This document shows, piece by piece, positions 1-5,725 of a DNA stretch of 5,843 bases. Within the stretch, counting starts at the first letter, position 1. The number at the start of each line of letters is the position of its first letter. The translations under genes and the position numbers were made by a program. The notes under the pieces were generated by a model. It saw only the letters and a list, made by a program, of their open reading frames with translations. It was not told the DNA's origin and ran no database searches. The stretch comes from Burkholderiales bacterium (GTDB lineage Bacteria; Pseudomonadota; Gammaproteobacteria; Burkholderiales; Usitatibacteraceae): the NCBI GenBank assembly GCA_025350945.1, contig JANXWW010000316.1:1-5843 (forward strand). Direction: 5' to 3'.

Positions 1-455
1 TAGGCTTTGTCATCTTTGCTTTCATCAACAGTCACGCGACCGGTCAGCCAATCAATGTCGATCAAATATTTTCGCGCACCCGAACCGACCGTCACCCGCC
101 CGCCATTGGATGAGCCATCCGGGAAAAAACGAATCGTGCCCACGCTCTCCGACACCAGATCGTCCTGCGCGGTAAAGAGCTTTAACTCCACTTCAGGATG
201 CAATCTGTGCAGCATGGCATCGCCACTCACCGTGAACGCACGGTTGGCCAAATCCAGCGATAAAAACGCGGGCTTACGCCCATAAATCGCGGCATCACGC
301 GCCAGCTTTAAACCGCCAGCCACTTGCCGGGCATTTGATTTCAAATCAGCACCCGACACACCGGAAAAAAATATTTTCGGAAGCAACGTGTATGAAAGCG
401 CGATGATCGAAATAACGATCAGGATTTCCAGAAGTGTAAAGCCGCGCGCTTTCAT
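1..455 (-). CDS. gspH: Type II secretion minor pseudopilin GspH (cut at or just before its stop codon)
   Basis: Minor pseudopilin of the T2SS, expected to sit near the tip of the periplasmic pseudopilus with GspI, GspJ and GspK. Translation from ATG 455 gives 151 codons plus two bases, TA, at the window edge, so it may stop exactly there (TAA or TAG) or continue. The N-terminus MKARG|FTLLEILIV is a short type III (prepilin peptidase) signal: Gly5 before the cleavage site, Phe6 as mature residue 1 and Glu10 as mature Glu5, followed by one hydrophobic helix (about 6-26). The C-terminal half has the GspH beta-domain pattern FFPDGSSNGGRVTV (110-123) and IDIDWLTGRVTV (132-143). It begins 15 nt after the gspG stop, in the same frame. 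That stop is the nearest in-frame codon upstream of consequence, so no other start is available. No clear Shine-Dalgarno is visible, which suggests translation coupled to gspG. FimT-like type IV pilus proteins share this fold, but the gspEFG context favours GspH. Confidence 0.88.
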   Translation of the reverse strand, partial: MKARGFTLLEILIVISIIALSYTLLPKIFFSGVSGADLKSNARQVAGGLKLARDAAIYGRKPAFLSLDLANRAFTVSGDAMLHRLHPEVELKLFTAQDDLVSESVGTIRFFPDGSSNGGRVTVGSGARKYLIDIDWLTGRVTVDESKDDKA

Positions 456-470
456 AAAGAATCGATGGGA

Positions 471-917
471 TTACTCCCAGGATTTAATGTCTTTATTCAC
501 GCCGTCGCCACCCTCTTTGCCGTCAGCACCAAATGAGCTGATTTCATAGGCGCGATTCGTATCACCAGGCGATTTGTAGCTCAGCTCGTTATTCCAGGCG
601 TCTTTAATGTTGTCCTCGTTTTTTTCATACGGACCATTCCATTTGCTCGCGCCGCCGGGAGCCTGGATCAAAGCCTTCAAGCCTTCTTGAGTGGTTGGAT
701 ATTTGCCCACATCCAGCTTGTATAAATCAAGCGTTCCACCCAAGCCTGAAATCCGGGCTTTGGTCAAACTTGCCTTTGCTTTATCGCCACCTTCAAAGAT
801 TTTATTCGCCGCAAACGCCACGATAAGCGCAATGATCGTCGTAACAATCAGAATTTCAATCAGCGTAAAGCCACGCTGAAGTTTGGTATTCGTGCGCATT
901 ACATTATTTTTTTTCAT
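471..917 (-). CDS. gspG: Type II secretion major pseudopilin GspG
   Basis: Major subunit of the T2SS pseudopilus. It is made as a precursor in the inner membrane, cleaved and N-methylated by the prepilin peptidase, then polymerised by GspE and GspF. The 148-aa product has leader MKKNNVMRTNTKLQRG with Gly16 at -1, mature Phe17 and Glu21 (mature Glu5), then a hydrophobic helix to about residue 38. GKYPTTQEGLKAL (71-83) is the GspG family signature, and SFGADGKEGGDG (128-139) is the C-terminal calcium-loop region, ending in KDIKSWE. An in-frame ATG at 947 would overlap gspF by 14 nt. I prefer ATG 917 because GGAG lies 5 nt upstream of it and it gives a normal leader length. ATG 899 (10-residue leader) has no ribosome site. 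Oddities are Ala at mature position 14 where Gly is usual, no Pro22 in the helix, and DAWNNE (106-111) where DPWGNP is typical. It lies 16 nt after gspF. Confidence 0.95.
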   Translation of the reverse strand: MKKNNVMRTNTKLQRGFTLIEILIVTTIIALIVAFAANKIFEGGDKAKASLTKARISGLGGTLDLYKLDVGKYPTTQEGLKALIQAPGGASKWNGPYEKNEDNIKDAWNNELSYKSPGDTNRAYEISSFGADGKEGGDGVNKDIKSWE

Positions 918-922
918 ACCAG

Positions 923-926
923 CTCC
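923..926 (-). promoter_or_regulatory. Shine-Dalgarno of gspG (GGAG)
   Basis: GGAG on the minus strand is separated from ATG 917 by the five bases CTGGT. It lies inside the longer reading frame that opens at 947 and is the main reason for choosing 917 as the gspG start. It sits in the 16-nt spacer after the gspF TGA. Confidence 0.7.
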
Positions 927-933
927 GTAAAAA

Positions 934-2169
934 TCAAATAGGGACATCCATCATGTCAAACATCGCGACCAGAATCGACATGATGATGCCGCCGATTAAC
1001 ACCGCCAGCACCACAATCATGATGGGTTGTATTAACGCCATCGCGCGCTTGATGGCAGAAGCGACTTCGCGGTCATACACATCCGCGACTTGAAACAACA
1101 TCTCATCGAGCTTGCCGGTTTCCTCGCCTACGGCGATCATCTGCACCGCCATTTTCGGGAATACATTCGCTTCGAGCATCGGCTTCGACATGCCGCGGCC
1201 TTCTTTCAAATCGCGCGATATGATTTCGACAGCATTGCGGAACACAGCGTTCCCCAGCGTATCTTTTAAAATTGCCAACCCAGTCAACAAGGGCACGCCA
1301 TTTTGCAGCAAGGTACCGAGCGAACGTGAAAAGCGCGCCATCTCAATGCGTGCAATCAAGCCACCCATGAGCGGCCAACGCAAAAATTTTGCGTCCCAGC
1401 GCGCCCGCGAAACAGGATTCGACAGCGAGCGTGAAACGAGCCAAAGCGTGAACAAAATAATACCGAGAATAATCGGCCAATTCGCGCGCAAAAATGTGCC
1501 CGTGGACAGCACAATCGCGGTCGCCAGCGGTAATGCTTTGCCGGATTGCTCAAAAATTTGTTTGAATTGCGGCACCACAAAAATCACCAAAATTGCCACC
1601 GATAAAAATGACACCACCACCAGAATAGATGGGTAAATCATCGCCGACACCACACTGTCTTTCAGCTCCTTGGCGCGCTCCATATGATCGGCCAAACGCT
1701 GCAACACATTGCCCAGCGCGCCACCGACTTCACCAGCTTTTACCATGTTGATATAAAAACGCGAAAAGATATCGCGATGTTTATCGAGGGCTTTGGAAAG
1801 CGATGCACCACCACGCACTTCATTGCGAATTTCAGTCAACAAATCAGCAACCGGCTTTTTTTCGGCGAGATTAATCAGAATCTCAAAGCTGCGATCTAGC
1901 GGCAAGCCCGCGCGCAACAACGTCGCCAACTCGCGCGTCATGTTGCCCAGATCAGGCTGCGACACCGTGCTGCGGCTGAATAACGATGCAGCTTTCGGGG
2001 CATTTTGCCCCACCACCGCATTAGCATTGCCGGCCAATTCAGCCGCACGAATCGGGATTAGATTCATGCTCTGCAAACGCTCGATCACCGCACCCTGGGA
2101 TGCCGCATCCATCACGCCTTCGTTGACTTCGCCCGCGCTAGAAACAGCTTTATATTGAAACAGTGGCAC
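934..2169 (-). CDS. gspF: Type II secretion inner-membrane platform protein GspF
   Basis: Polytopic inner-membrane protein of the T2SS assembly platform. It couples the GspE ATPase in the cytoplasm to pseudopilin extraction and polymerisation. At 411 aa it has the normal family length (about 400) and the canonical N-terminus MPLFQYKAV. Two homologous T2SSF cytoplasmic domains are visible at about 74-170 and 277-375. Each has the R-S/E-L-x-T-L-L-x-x-G-x-P-L core (RELATLLRAGLPL at 79-91; RSLGTLLQNGVPLLTG at 282-297) followed by a G-E-x-x-G-x-L segment (KAGEVGGAL and AVGEETGKL). Hydrophobic stretches at about 172-199, 229-247 and 378-403 give the expected three membrane helices. The start is GTG at 2169, 11 nt after the gspE stop; no ATG fits better, and the ribosome site overlaps the gspE stop codon. 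PilC of type IV pili is the closest alternative, but the GspG/GspH neighbours favour GspF. Confidence 0.96.
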   Translation of the reverse strand: MPLFQYKAVSSAGEVNEGVMDAASQGAVIERLQSMNLIPIRAAELAGNANAVVGQNAPKAASLFSRSTVSQPDLGNMTRELATLLRAGLPLDRSFEILINLAEKKPVADLLTEIRNEVRGGASLSKALDKHRDIFSRFYINMVKAGEVGGALGNVLQRLADHMERAKELKDSVVSAMIYPSILVVVSFLSVAILVIFVVPQFKQIFEQSGKALPLATAIVLSTGTFLRANWPIILGIILFTLWLVSRSLSNPVSRARWDAKFLRWPLMGGLIARIEMARFSRSLGTLLQNGVPLLTGLAILKDTLGNAVFRNAVEIISRDLKEGRGMSKPMLEANVFPKMAVQMIAVGEETGKLDEMLFQVADVYDREVASAIKRAMALIQPIMIVVLAVLIGGIIMSILVAMFDMMDVPI

Positions 2170-2177
2170 GGTCGCGG

Positions 2178-2182
2178 CCCTT
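2178..2182 (-). promoter_or_regulatory. Shine-Dalgarno of gspF overlapping the gspE stop codon
   Basis: The minus strand reads TAAGGG, where TAA is the gspE stop (2183-2181). AAGGG then lies 8 nt before the GTG start of gspF at 2169. The overlap of stop codon and ribosome site, with a non-ATG start, points to translational coupling that would tie GspF output to GspE translation. The coupling is inference; the sequence arrangement is directly visible. Confidence 0.6.
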
Positions 2183-3956
2183 AATCTTCGCGCGTGACGC
2201 GCAAGACTTCTTCGATGGTGGTCAGCCCCGCCACAGCTTTCTTCAGGCCGTTTTCGTACATTGTTTCCATACCCGCCTCAATCGCGCCCGCGCGCAACTC
2301 GCCCGAGGTGGCATGCCGCATCACGAGGCTGCGCAGGCCATCAGTCATTGTCAGCACTTCCATAATGCAAGCACGACCAAAGTAACCTGAGTGGCTGCAC
2401 TGCTCACAACCTTTGGCGTGATACATCGTGACCTGCTGATTTTTCGAAAAGCGAAACAGGCCAAGTTGCTCAACCACTTCATCCACCGGATGATAGGCTT
2501 CTTTGCAGTGTACACAGAGCACGCGCACTAGTCGCTGCGCCTGAATGCCGATCACTGTTGAGGTCAACAGATAATCGTCCACGCCCATATCGAGCAGACG
2601 GTTGATCGATGCGGCGGCGTCGTTGGTGTGAAGTGTGCTCAACACCAAATGGCCGGTGAGTGCGGATTGCACGGCGATCTGCGCGGTTTCCAGATCACGA
2701 ATCTCACCAATCATGATGACATCGGGATCCTGGCGAACAATGGAGCGTAACGCGCTGGCAAAGGACAAATTAATTTGCGGTTTGACCTGAATCTGATTGA
2801 TACCCGCCATTTGATATTCGACCGGGTCTTCCACTGTGAGAATTTTTACATCGGGCTGATTGAGTCGATCCAGTGCGGTGTAGAGCGTAGTGGTTTTGCC
2901 ACTACCGGTTGGGCCGGTGACCAGCACAATGCCGTGCGGCTGGCCAAGAATATCGGTGAAATCTTTCAGATTGTGTTCATCAAAACCGAGCTTGTGAAAA
3001 TCAAGTGCGACGCCGCCTTTATCGAGAATGCGCATCACCACTGATTCACCGTGCATGGTCGGCACGGTTGACACACGCAGATCAATTTCCTTGCCTTGTA
3101 CGCGCAGCTTGATGCGACCATCCTGCGGCAAACGTCGTTCGGCGATATCCAGATTCGCCATAATTTTGATCCGCGAAATCACCGCTGAAGAAAGCTGACG
3201 TGGCGGTGATTCGGTCTCGTGCAGCACACCGTCAACCCGGTAGCGCACGATCAGCCGATTCTCAAACGGCTCAACGTGAATATCAGATGCGCGACGCTCC
3301 AGCGCCTTATTGATGATGAGATTCACCAGACGAATAACCGGCGCTTCTGATGCCAAATCTTTCAGATGCTCGATGTCACCGAATTCCTGCTCTTCATCGC
3401 GCGTGGAAATATCGTCAACAATCTGGCCCATCGCGGATTTTCCGCTGCCATACATGCGCTCGTAAACGGTTTCAAAATCAGAGGTCGAAATAAGCCGCGA
3501 CACGATCCGCTTATTGGCTGCAGCCGCGAATGCCTGCATGGTGAACAGATCCGCCGGATCGGTCATCGCCAGCAAAATTTCATGACTTTTTTCTGCGATG
3601 GGAATGGCACCCGATTCGCGGATAAATCGCGCTGACACCTGATCTTCCAGCAGCGGCAACTCCGGGAAATCGCCTACTTCCGCGATTTTCCAATTGTTTT
3701 GTGCGGCCAGCGCCTCCGCCAACACGCGGTCTGAAATCATGCCCAGGCGGGTCAGCACTGAGCCCAACTTTTCTTTTGAGCCAGTTTCAGCACGAGCGGA
3801 CTCTTGCACCTTCAATGCGCGATCAAGATTGGCCATATCCAGCTTGCCCAACTCGATTAAAATCGCACCAATTTTATCCATGGGCGCAATCACTGGCTCA
3901 AGCTGAACGCTCGCCAGTTCAGCAGAAAATTCAATCAGCTCCTGAATTGAATTCAT
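2181..3956 (-). CDS. gspE: Type II secretion hexameric motor ATPase GspE with N-terminal MshEN-like domain
   Basis: Cytoplasmic secretion ATPase that powers pseudopilus assembly through GspF and GspL. Numbering is for the 591-aa product from ATG 3956. The C-terminal motor is intact: Walker A GPTGSGKTTT (348-357), Asp box VEDPVEY (375-381), Walker B region DPDVIMIGEIRD (410-421, Glu418), His box GHLVLSTLHTND (435-446) and a CxxC...CxxC metal site (Cys481, 484, 517, 520). The zinc-type tetracysteine is a feature of GspE/PilB-type ATPases and is absent from PilT. The N-terminus is the extended type seen in XpsE and HxcR. It has two 24-residue motifs, KIG...Q (28-51) and KLG...Q (63-86), matching the MshEN c-di-GMP-binding pattern, followed by the rest of the N-domain to about 165. 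A TTG at 3962 is also in frame, but AAAGGG sits 8 nt before ATG 3956 and only 2 nt before the TTG. First gene of the operon; a promoter lies about 100 bp upstream. Confidence 0.96.
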   Translation of the reverse strand: MNSIQELIEFSAELASVQLEPVIAPMDKIGAILIELGKLDMANLDRALKVQESARAETGSKEKLGSVLTRLGMISDRVLAEALAAQNNWKIAEVGDFPELPLLEDQVSARFIRESGAIPIAEKSHEILLAMTDPADLFTMQAFAAAANKRIVSRLISTSDFETVYERMYGSGKSAMGQIVDDISTRDEEQEFGDIEHLKDLASEAPVIRLVNLIINKALERRASDIHVEPFENRLIVRYRVDGVLHETESPPRQLSSAVISRIKIMANLDIAERRLPQDGRIKLRVQGKEIDLRVSTVPTMHGESVVMRILDKGGVALDFHKLGFDEHNLKDFTDILGQPHGIVLVTGPTGSGKTTTLYTALDRLNQPDVKILTVEDPVEYQMAGINQIQVKPQINLSFASALRSIVRQDPDVIMIGEIRDLETAQIAVQSALTGHLVLSTLHTNDAAASINRLLDMGVDDYLLTSTVIGIQAQRLVRVLCVHCKEAYHPVDEVVEQLGLFRFSKNQQVTMYHAKGCEQCSHSGYFGRACIMEVLTMTDGLRSLVMRHATSGELRAGAIEAGMETMYENGLKKAVAGLTTIEEVLRVTRED

Positions 3957-3964
3957 CAACAAAT

Positions 3965-3970
3965 CCCTTT
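3965..3970 (-). promoter_or_regulatory. Shine-Dalgarno of gspE (AAAGGG)
   Basis: AAAGGG on the minus strand ends 8 nt before ATG 3956, an ideal distance, but only 2 nt before the upstream in-frame TTG at 3962. It therefore decides the start in favour of the ATG and a 591-residue GspE. Confidence 0.75.
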
Positions 3971-3988
3971 GATTTTAAACAGTGGGGT

Positions 3989-4077
3989 TAAGCCCGAATT
4001 GCACTGCGCACTGCGCGATAAGCACGGCGTAATTATTAAAGTACGATTACAGTGCGCGATTATAACAGTCGGGCTTA
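3989..4077. repeat. Nested inverted repeats (89 bp) around the gspE promoter
   Basis: Three nested pairs of arms are visible on the plus strand. The outer pair is TAAGCCCGA (3989-3997) with TCGGGCTTA (4069-4077), a perfect 9-bp match. The middle pair is GCGCACTG (4006-4013) with CAGTGCGC (4050-4057), a perfect 8-bp match. The inner pair is GTAAT (4029-4033) with ATTAC (4046-4050), 5 bp. The TATAAT box lies between the middle and outer right arms, so the element covers the promoter spacer, the -10 box, the probable start site and much of the leader. It could be an operator array, a structured leader in read-through RNA, or a remnant of a small palindromic element. No flanking target-site duplication is visible. 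Confidence 0.6.
4059..4067 (-). promoter_or_regulatory. Extended -10 promoter of the gsp operon (TGTTATAAT)
   Basis: The minus strand carries a perfect TATAAT (4064-4059) preceded by TG and one base, the extended -10 motif recognised by sigma-70 RNA polymerase. There is no good -35 hexamer 16-18 nt upstream (17-nt spacing gives CCTGTA), which is typical of extended -10 promoters and of promoters needing an activator. The predicted start is near 4052, giving a leader of about 95 nt before the gspE ATG. Confidence 0.55.
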
Positions 4078-4320
4078 CGAATACAGGCCGGAAAAACAGT
4101 CGAACGAAAGTCACCGCAAACAAGACAAAATCGATTTGATGCCACGCTTGGACAAAAAGCGAAAAGCGCATGGAAAAAATGGGGCGCAACCTCACAACGC
4201 CAATGCGAAAATGATTCAACAAAAATCATCAGGATGCGTACGACAGGCGCAGATGAATTAAGTTTCGTCACGTCGCAGCACCATAAACAGCGATGCTCGA
4301 AACGGCAATGTGGATGCGGC

Positions 4321-4343
4321 GTTTCACGGTAACACCCTGAAAC
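4321..4343. other. Stem-loop downstream of the diguanylate cyclase gene
   Basis: GTTTCAGGGTGTTACCGTGAAAC on the minus strand folds as GTTTCA/TGAAAC outside and GGT/ACC inside, with one G-G mismatch and a 3-nt loop: nine of ten stem pairs. It lies about 50 nt after the cyclase stop codon. It may slow or end the cyclase transcript, but no U-tract follows on either strand, so I do not call it an intrinsic terminator. Confidence 0.4.
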
Positions 4344-4392
4344 AGCGCGTAAATAAAGGGGCTTGAGGCATCTGATATTTTATATCGAATTT

Positions 4393-5541
4393 CTAAATCA
4401 TGACGGTGCAATTTCGACCCGAAGCTTTTGCTTTATACAGCGCGTTGTCCGCGCGCTCGATGGTTTGTTCAATCGTTTCTGCGGGACGATATTCGGTAAT
4501 ACCCGCTGAAAACTGAATTCTCAATTGCGGTGTGGAATCGCACACAATCGCGTCGGCCAGCGCGCTGCGCAAACGGCCCAAACCGACGGAAGAATCCTGC
4601 GGCGGCGTTTCGTTTAGAAGAATCAAAAACTCTTCGCCGCCCCAGCGTGAGATGACATCGGTTTCGCGCATGGCTTTTCGCATTTCGCGTGCGAATGAAC
4701 GAATGACGTTGTCGCCCACACCGTGACCATGAGTGTCGTTGATCGATTTAAAGTAATCCATATCCAGCATCATCAGACAAAATCTATGTCCCAGCCGCGC
4801 ATGCCGCTGCACGTGCTCCGTAATCATCCGCAGCATAAACCGCCGATTCGCAAGACCGGTCAGCTCGTCCTGCGTCGCCATTTGTTCGATGCGCGCGAAG
4901 GCGGCTTCCAGCGCCGCGTTTTTGGTTTCAAGGTCATGTTTTTGCACCCAAGCATGATCCCGTATGCGAGCATGCTGCAACGCCAGCAGAGACATGATGG
5001 GAATGATGGTGACAACAATAAAAAAATAAACCCATTCCACTTCGGCCATGTACACGGCAGGGTCTGTGATGCTCTTGTACAATATAATGATCCCCAACAC
5101 GGTCACGGTATGAACGCTGGCGATACGCGTCTGGCGGGCATTCAAATTAAATATCCCGTACACCAGCGCCAACAGCAGCAGGACACTGGCATGGAGCGTT
5201 CCAGTGATCCCATACGCGCCCGCGATCCAAGTCTGCGCGATCAGCACTTGCGGGAATGCCAGCGTGGGATCGTCACACTTTTTATTCCAGCCCGAGCGAA
5301 GCAGGGCGTAAATAATCGCGTTTGAAACGATCATACCCATCGTCAGCCGGAGCGCTTCATTCGGTTTCGTATAGCCGATATAGACAGTGTAGCTGAGCAG
5401 CCCGATACAGACTGCGTAAATAGCGTCCGTAATCAGCGCGCGCGCAATCCACTGGCGCTGTTTCGGCTCGTCGGTAAAAATGAGTTTCAGCAACTTTGCG
5501 CTGCTGGGTGCAACCTCAATTGGGCGGTCAGGATTCGGCAT
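4393..5541 (-). CDS. Membrane-bound GGDEF diguanylate cyclase
   Basis: Predicted to make cyclic di-GMP from two GTP. The 382-aa protein has a hydrophobic N-terminal half with about six membrane helices (roughly 34-57, 63-81, 97-113, 115-133, 143-158, 168-189), a short charged coiled-coil-like linker (195-222) and a C-terminal GGDEF domain (about 222-382) facing the cytoplasm. The catalytic domain is complete: DELTGLANRR (225-234), metal-binding Asp260 in LDMDYFK, HGHGVGD (271-277), active-site GGEEF (301-305), SAGIT (345-349) and the C-terminal ADNALYKAKASGRN (364-377). RETD (292-295) lies exactly five residues before GGEEF, the spacing of the inhibitory I-site, so product feedback is likely. 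I do not recognise the membrane part as a named sensor domain. ATG 5541 is the only usual start before an upstream in-frame stop; it has no obvious Shine-Dalgarno. It lies 436 bp upstream of gspE, on the same strand. Confidence 0.93.
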   Translation of the reverse strand: MPNPDRPIEVAPSSAKLLKLIFTDEPKQRQWIARALITDAIYAVCIGLLSYTVYIGYTKPNEALRLTMGMIVSNAIIYALLRSGWNKKCDDPTLAFPQVLIAQTWIAGAYGITGTLHASVLLLLALVYGIFNLNARQTRIASVHTVTVLGIIILYKSITDPAVYMAEVEWVYFFIVVTIIPIMSLLALQHARIRDHAWVQKHDLETKNAALEAAFARIEQMATQDELTGLANRRFMLRMITEHVQRHARLGHRFCLMMLDMDYFKSINDTHGHGVGDNVIRSFAREMRKAMRETDVISRWGGEEFLILLNETPPQDSSVGLGRLRSALADAIVCDSTPQLRIQFSAGITEYRPAETIEQTIERADNALYKAKASGRNCTVMI

Positions 5542-5548
5542 GCCAACT

Positions 5549-5578
5549 AGTATGAGCGAGACAGCCCGGCAACTTCAA
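5549..5578 (-). promoter_or_regulatory. Weak candidate promoter abutting the cyclase start codon
   Basis: TTGAAG (5578-5573) and CATACT (5554-5549) are separated by 18 nt; each matches four of six consensus bases. The -10 ends 7 nt before the ATG at 5541, which would put the transcript start at or next to the start codon and fits the missing Shine-Dalgarno. The matches are weak enough to arise by chance. Confidence 0.22.
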
Positions 5579-5627
5579 GACAACGAATGCCCGTCGTACT
5601 GACCCGAATCCGCTTAAGCCTGCCTTA

Positions 5628-5641
5628 GACTGATTGCAGTC
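5628..5641. repeat. Small dyad GACTG-4-CAGTC
   Basis: A perfect 5-bp inverted repeat with a 4-nt loop in the spacer upstream of the cyclase gene. It could form a small hairpin in a leader transcribed from the promoter candidate at 5698-5725. There is no T-tract, so it is not a terminator. The rest of this 205-bp spacer shows no gene. Confidence 0.3.
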
Positions 5642-5693
5642 GGCTGGCTGCACGAGGACCATCGAGCTGCGCGTCATATGATTTACGTCGAGT

Positions 5694-5715
5694 GGATTTT
5701 TTAGCGGATTTTTAG
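5694..5715. repeat. Short direct repeat GGATTTTT(T)AG x2
   Basis: On the plus strand GGATTTTTTAG (5694-5704) is followed after one base by GGATTTTTAG (5706-5715), a near-perfect tandem pair. It overlaps the spacer and -10 of the candidate promoter at 5698-5725, so it may be a binding site or simply A/T-rich promoter DNA. Confidence 0.4.
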
Positions 5716-5725
5716 TCAGTTTCAA
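5698..5725 (-). promoter_or_regulatory. Candidate promoter for the diguanylate cyclase gene
   Basis: TTGAAA (5725-5720) matches five of six -35 bases and TAAAAA (5703-5698) four of six -10 bases, with a 16-nt spacer. It starts 21 nt after the stop of the upstream gene and would give a leader of about 150 nt before ATG 5541. Spacing and position are reasonable, but the A-rich stretch makes a chance match possible. Confidence 0.3.

Larger units (their letters stand above)
3957..4392 (-). other. 436-bp non-coding gap upstream of gspE
   Basis: No convincing gene is present here. Short open frames exist on both strands (for example 4052-4261 on plus and 3956-4222 on minus), but they overlap each other, have no ribosome site and encode low-complexity or basic/aromatic-rich peptides with no recognisable family. 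The gap holds, from the gspE side, the gspE ribosome site, a nested inverted repeat (3989-4077), an extended -10 promoter (4059-4067), a tandem 7-bp GCACTGC pair (4001-4014), a dyad ATGATT-7-AATCAT (4211-4229) and a 23-nt stem-loop (4321-4343). The size and content fit a regulatory region separating the diguanylate cyclase transcript from the secretion operon. Confidence 0.7.

Noticed and set aside
7..285. Open frame on the plus strand, 92 codons
   Set aside because: It is antisense to gspH, whose pseudopilin leader and C-terminal domain are clear; the plus-strand peptide has no recognisable features.
918..947. Longer GspG starting at ATG 947
   Set aside because: It would overlap gspF and give a 26-residue leader; the GGAG five bases before ATG 917 supports the shorter form.
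3957..3962. TTG start for GspE two codons upstream
   Set aside because: The AAAGGG ribosome site is only 2 nt from the TTG but 8 nt from ATG 3956.
4184..4203. Sigma-54-like -24/-12 element (TTGGCGTTGTGAGGTTGCGC on the minus strand)
   Set aside because: The GG and GC dinucleotides are 12 bp apart rather than the required 10.
4052..4261. 69-codon plus-strand frame, and opposing minus-strand frames at 3956-4222 and 4047-4271
   Set aside because: No ribosome site and no family resemblance; they overlap each other and the promoter region. Treated as chance open frames.
4321..4343. Intrinsic terminator at the stem-loop after the cyclase gene
   Set aside because: The hairpin is good but no T-tract follows on either strand; kept only as a stem-loop.
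4723..5325. 200-codon plus-strand frame
   Set aside because: It is antisense to the diguanylate cyclase; its His/Gln/Arg-rich peptide is what the reverse of such a gene typically yields.
5542..5700. c-di-GMP riboswitch in the possible leader of the cyclase gene
   Set aside because: I could not find the conserved core of GEMM-I or GEMM-II aptamers; only a small 5-bp dyad is present.
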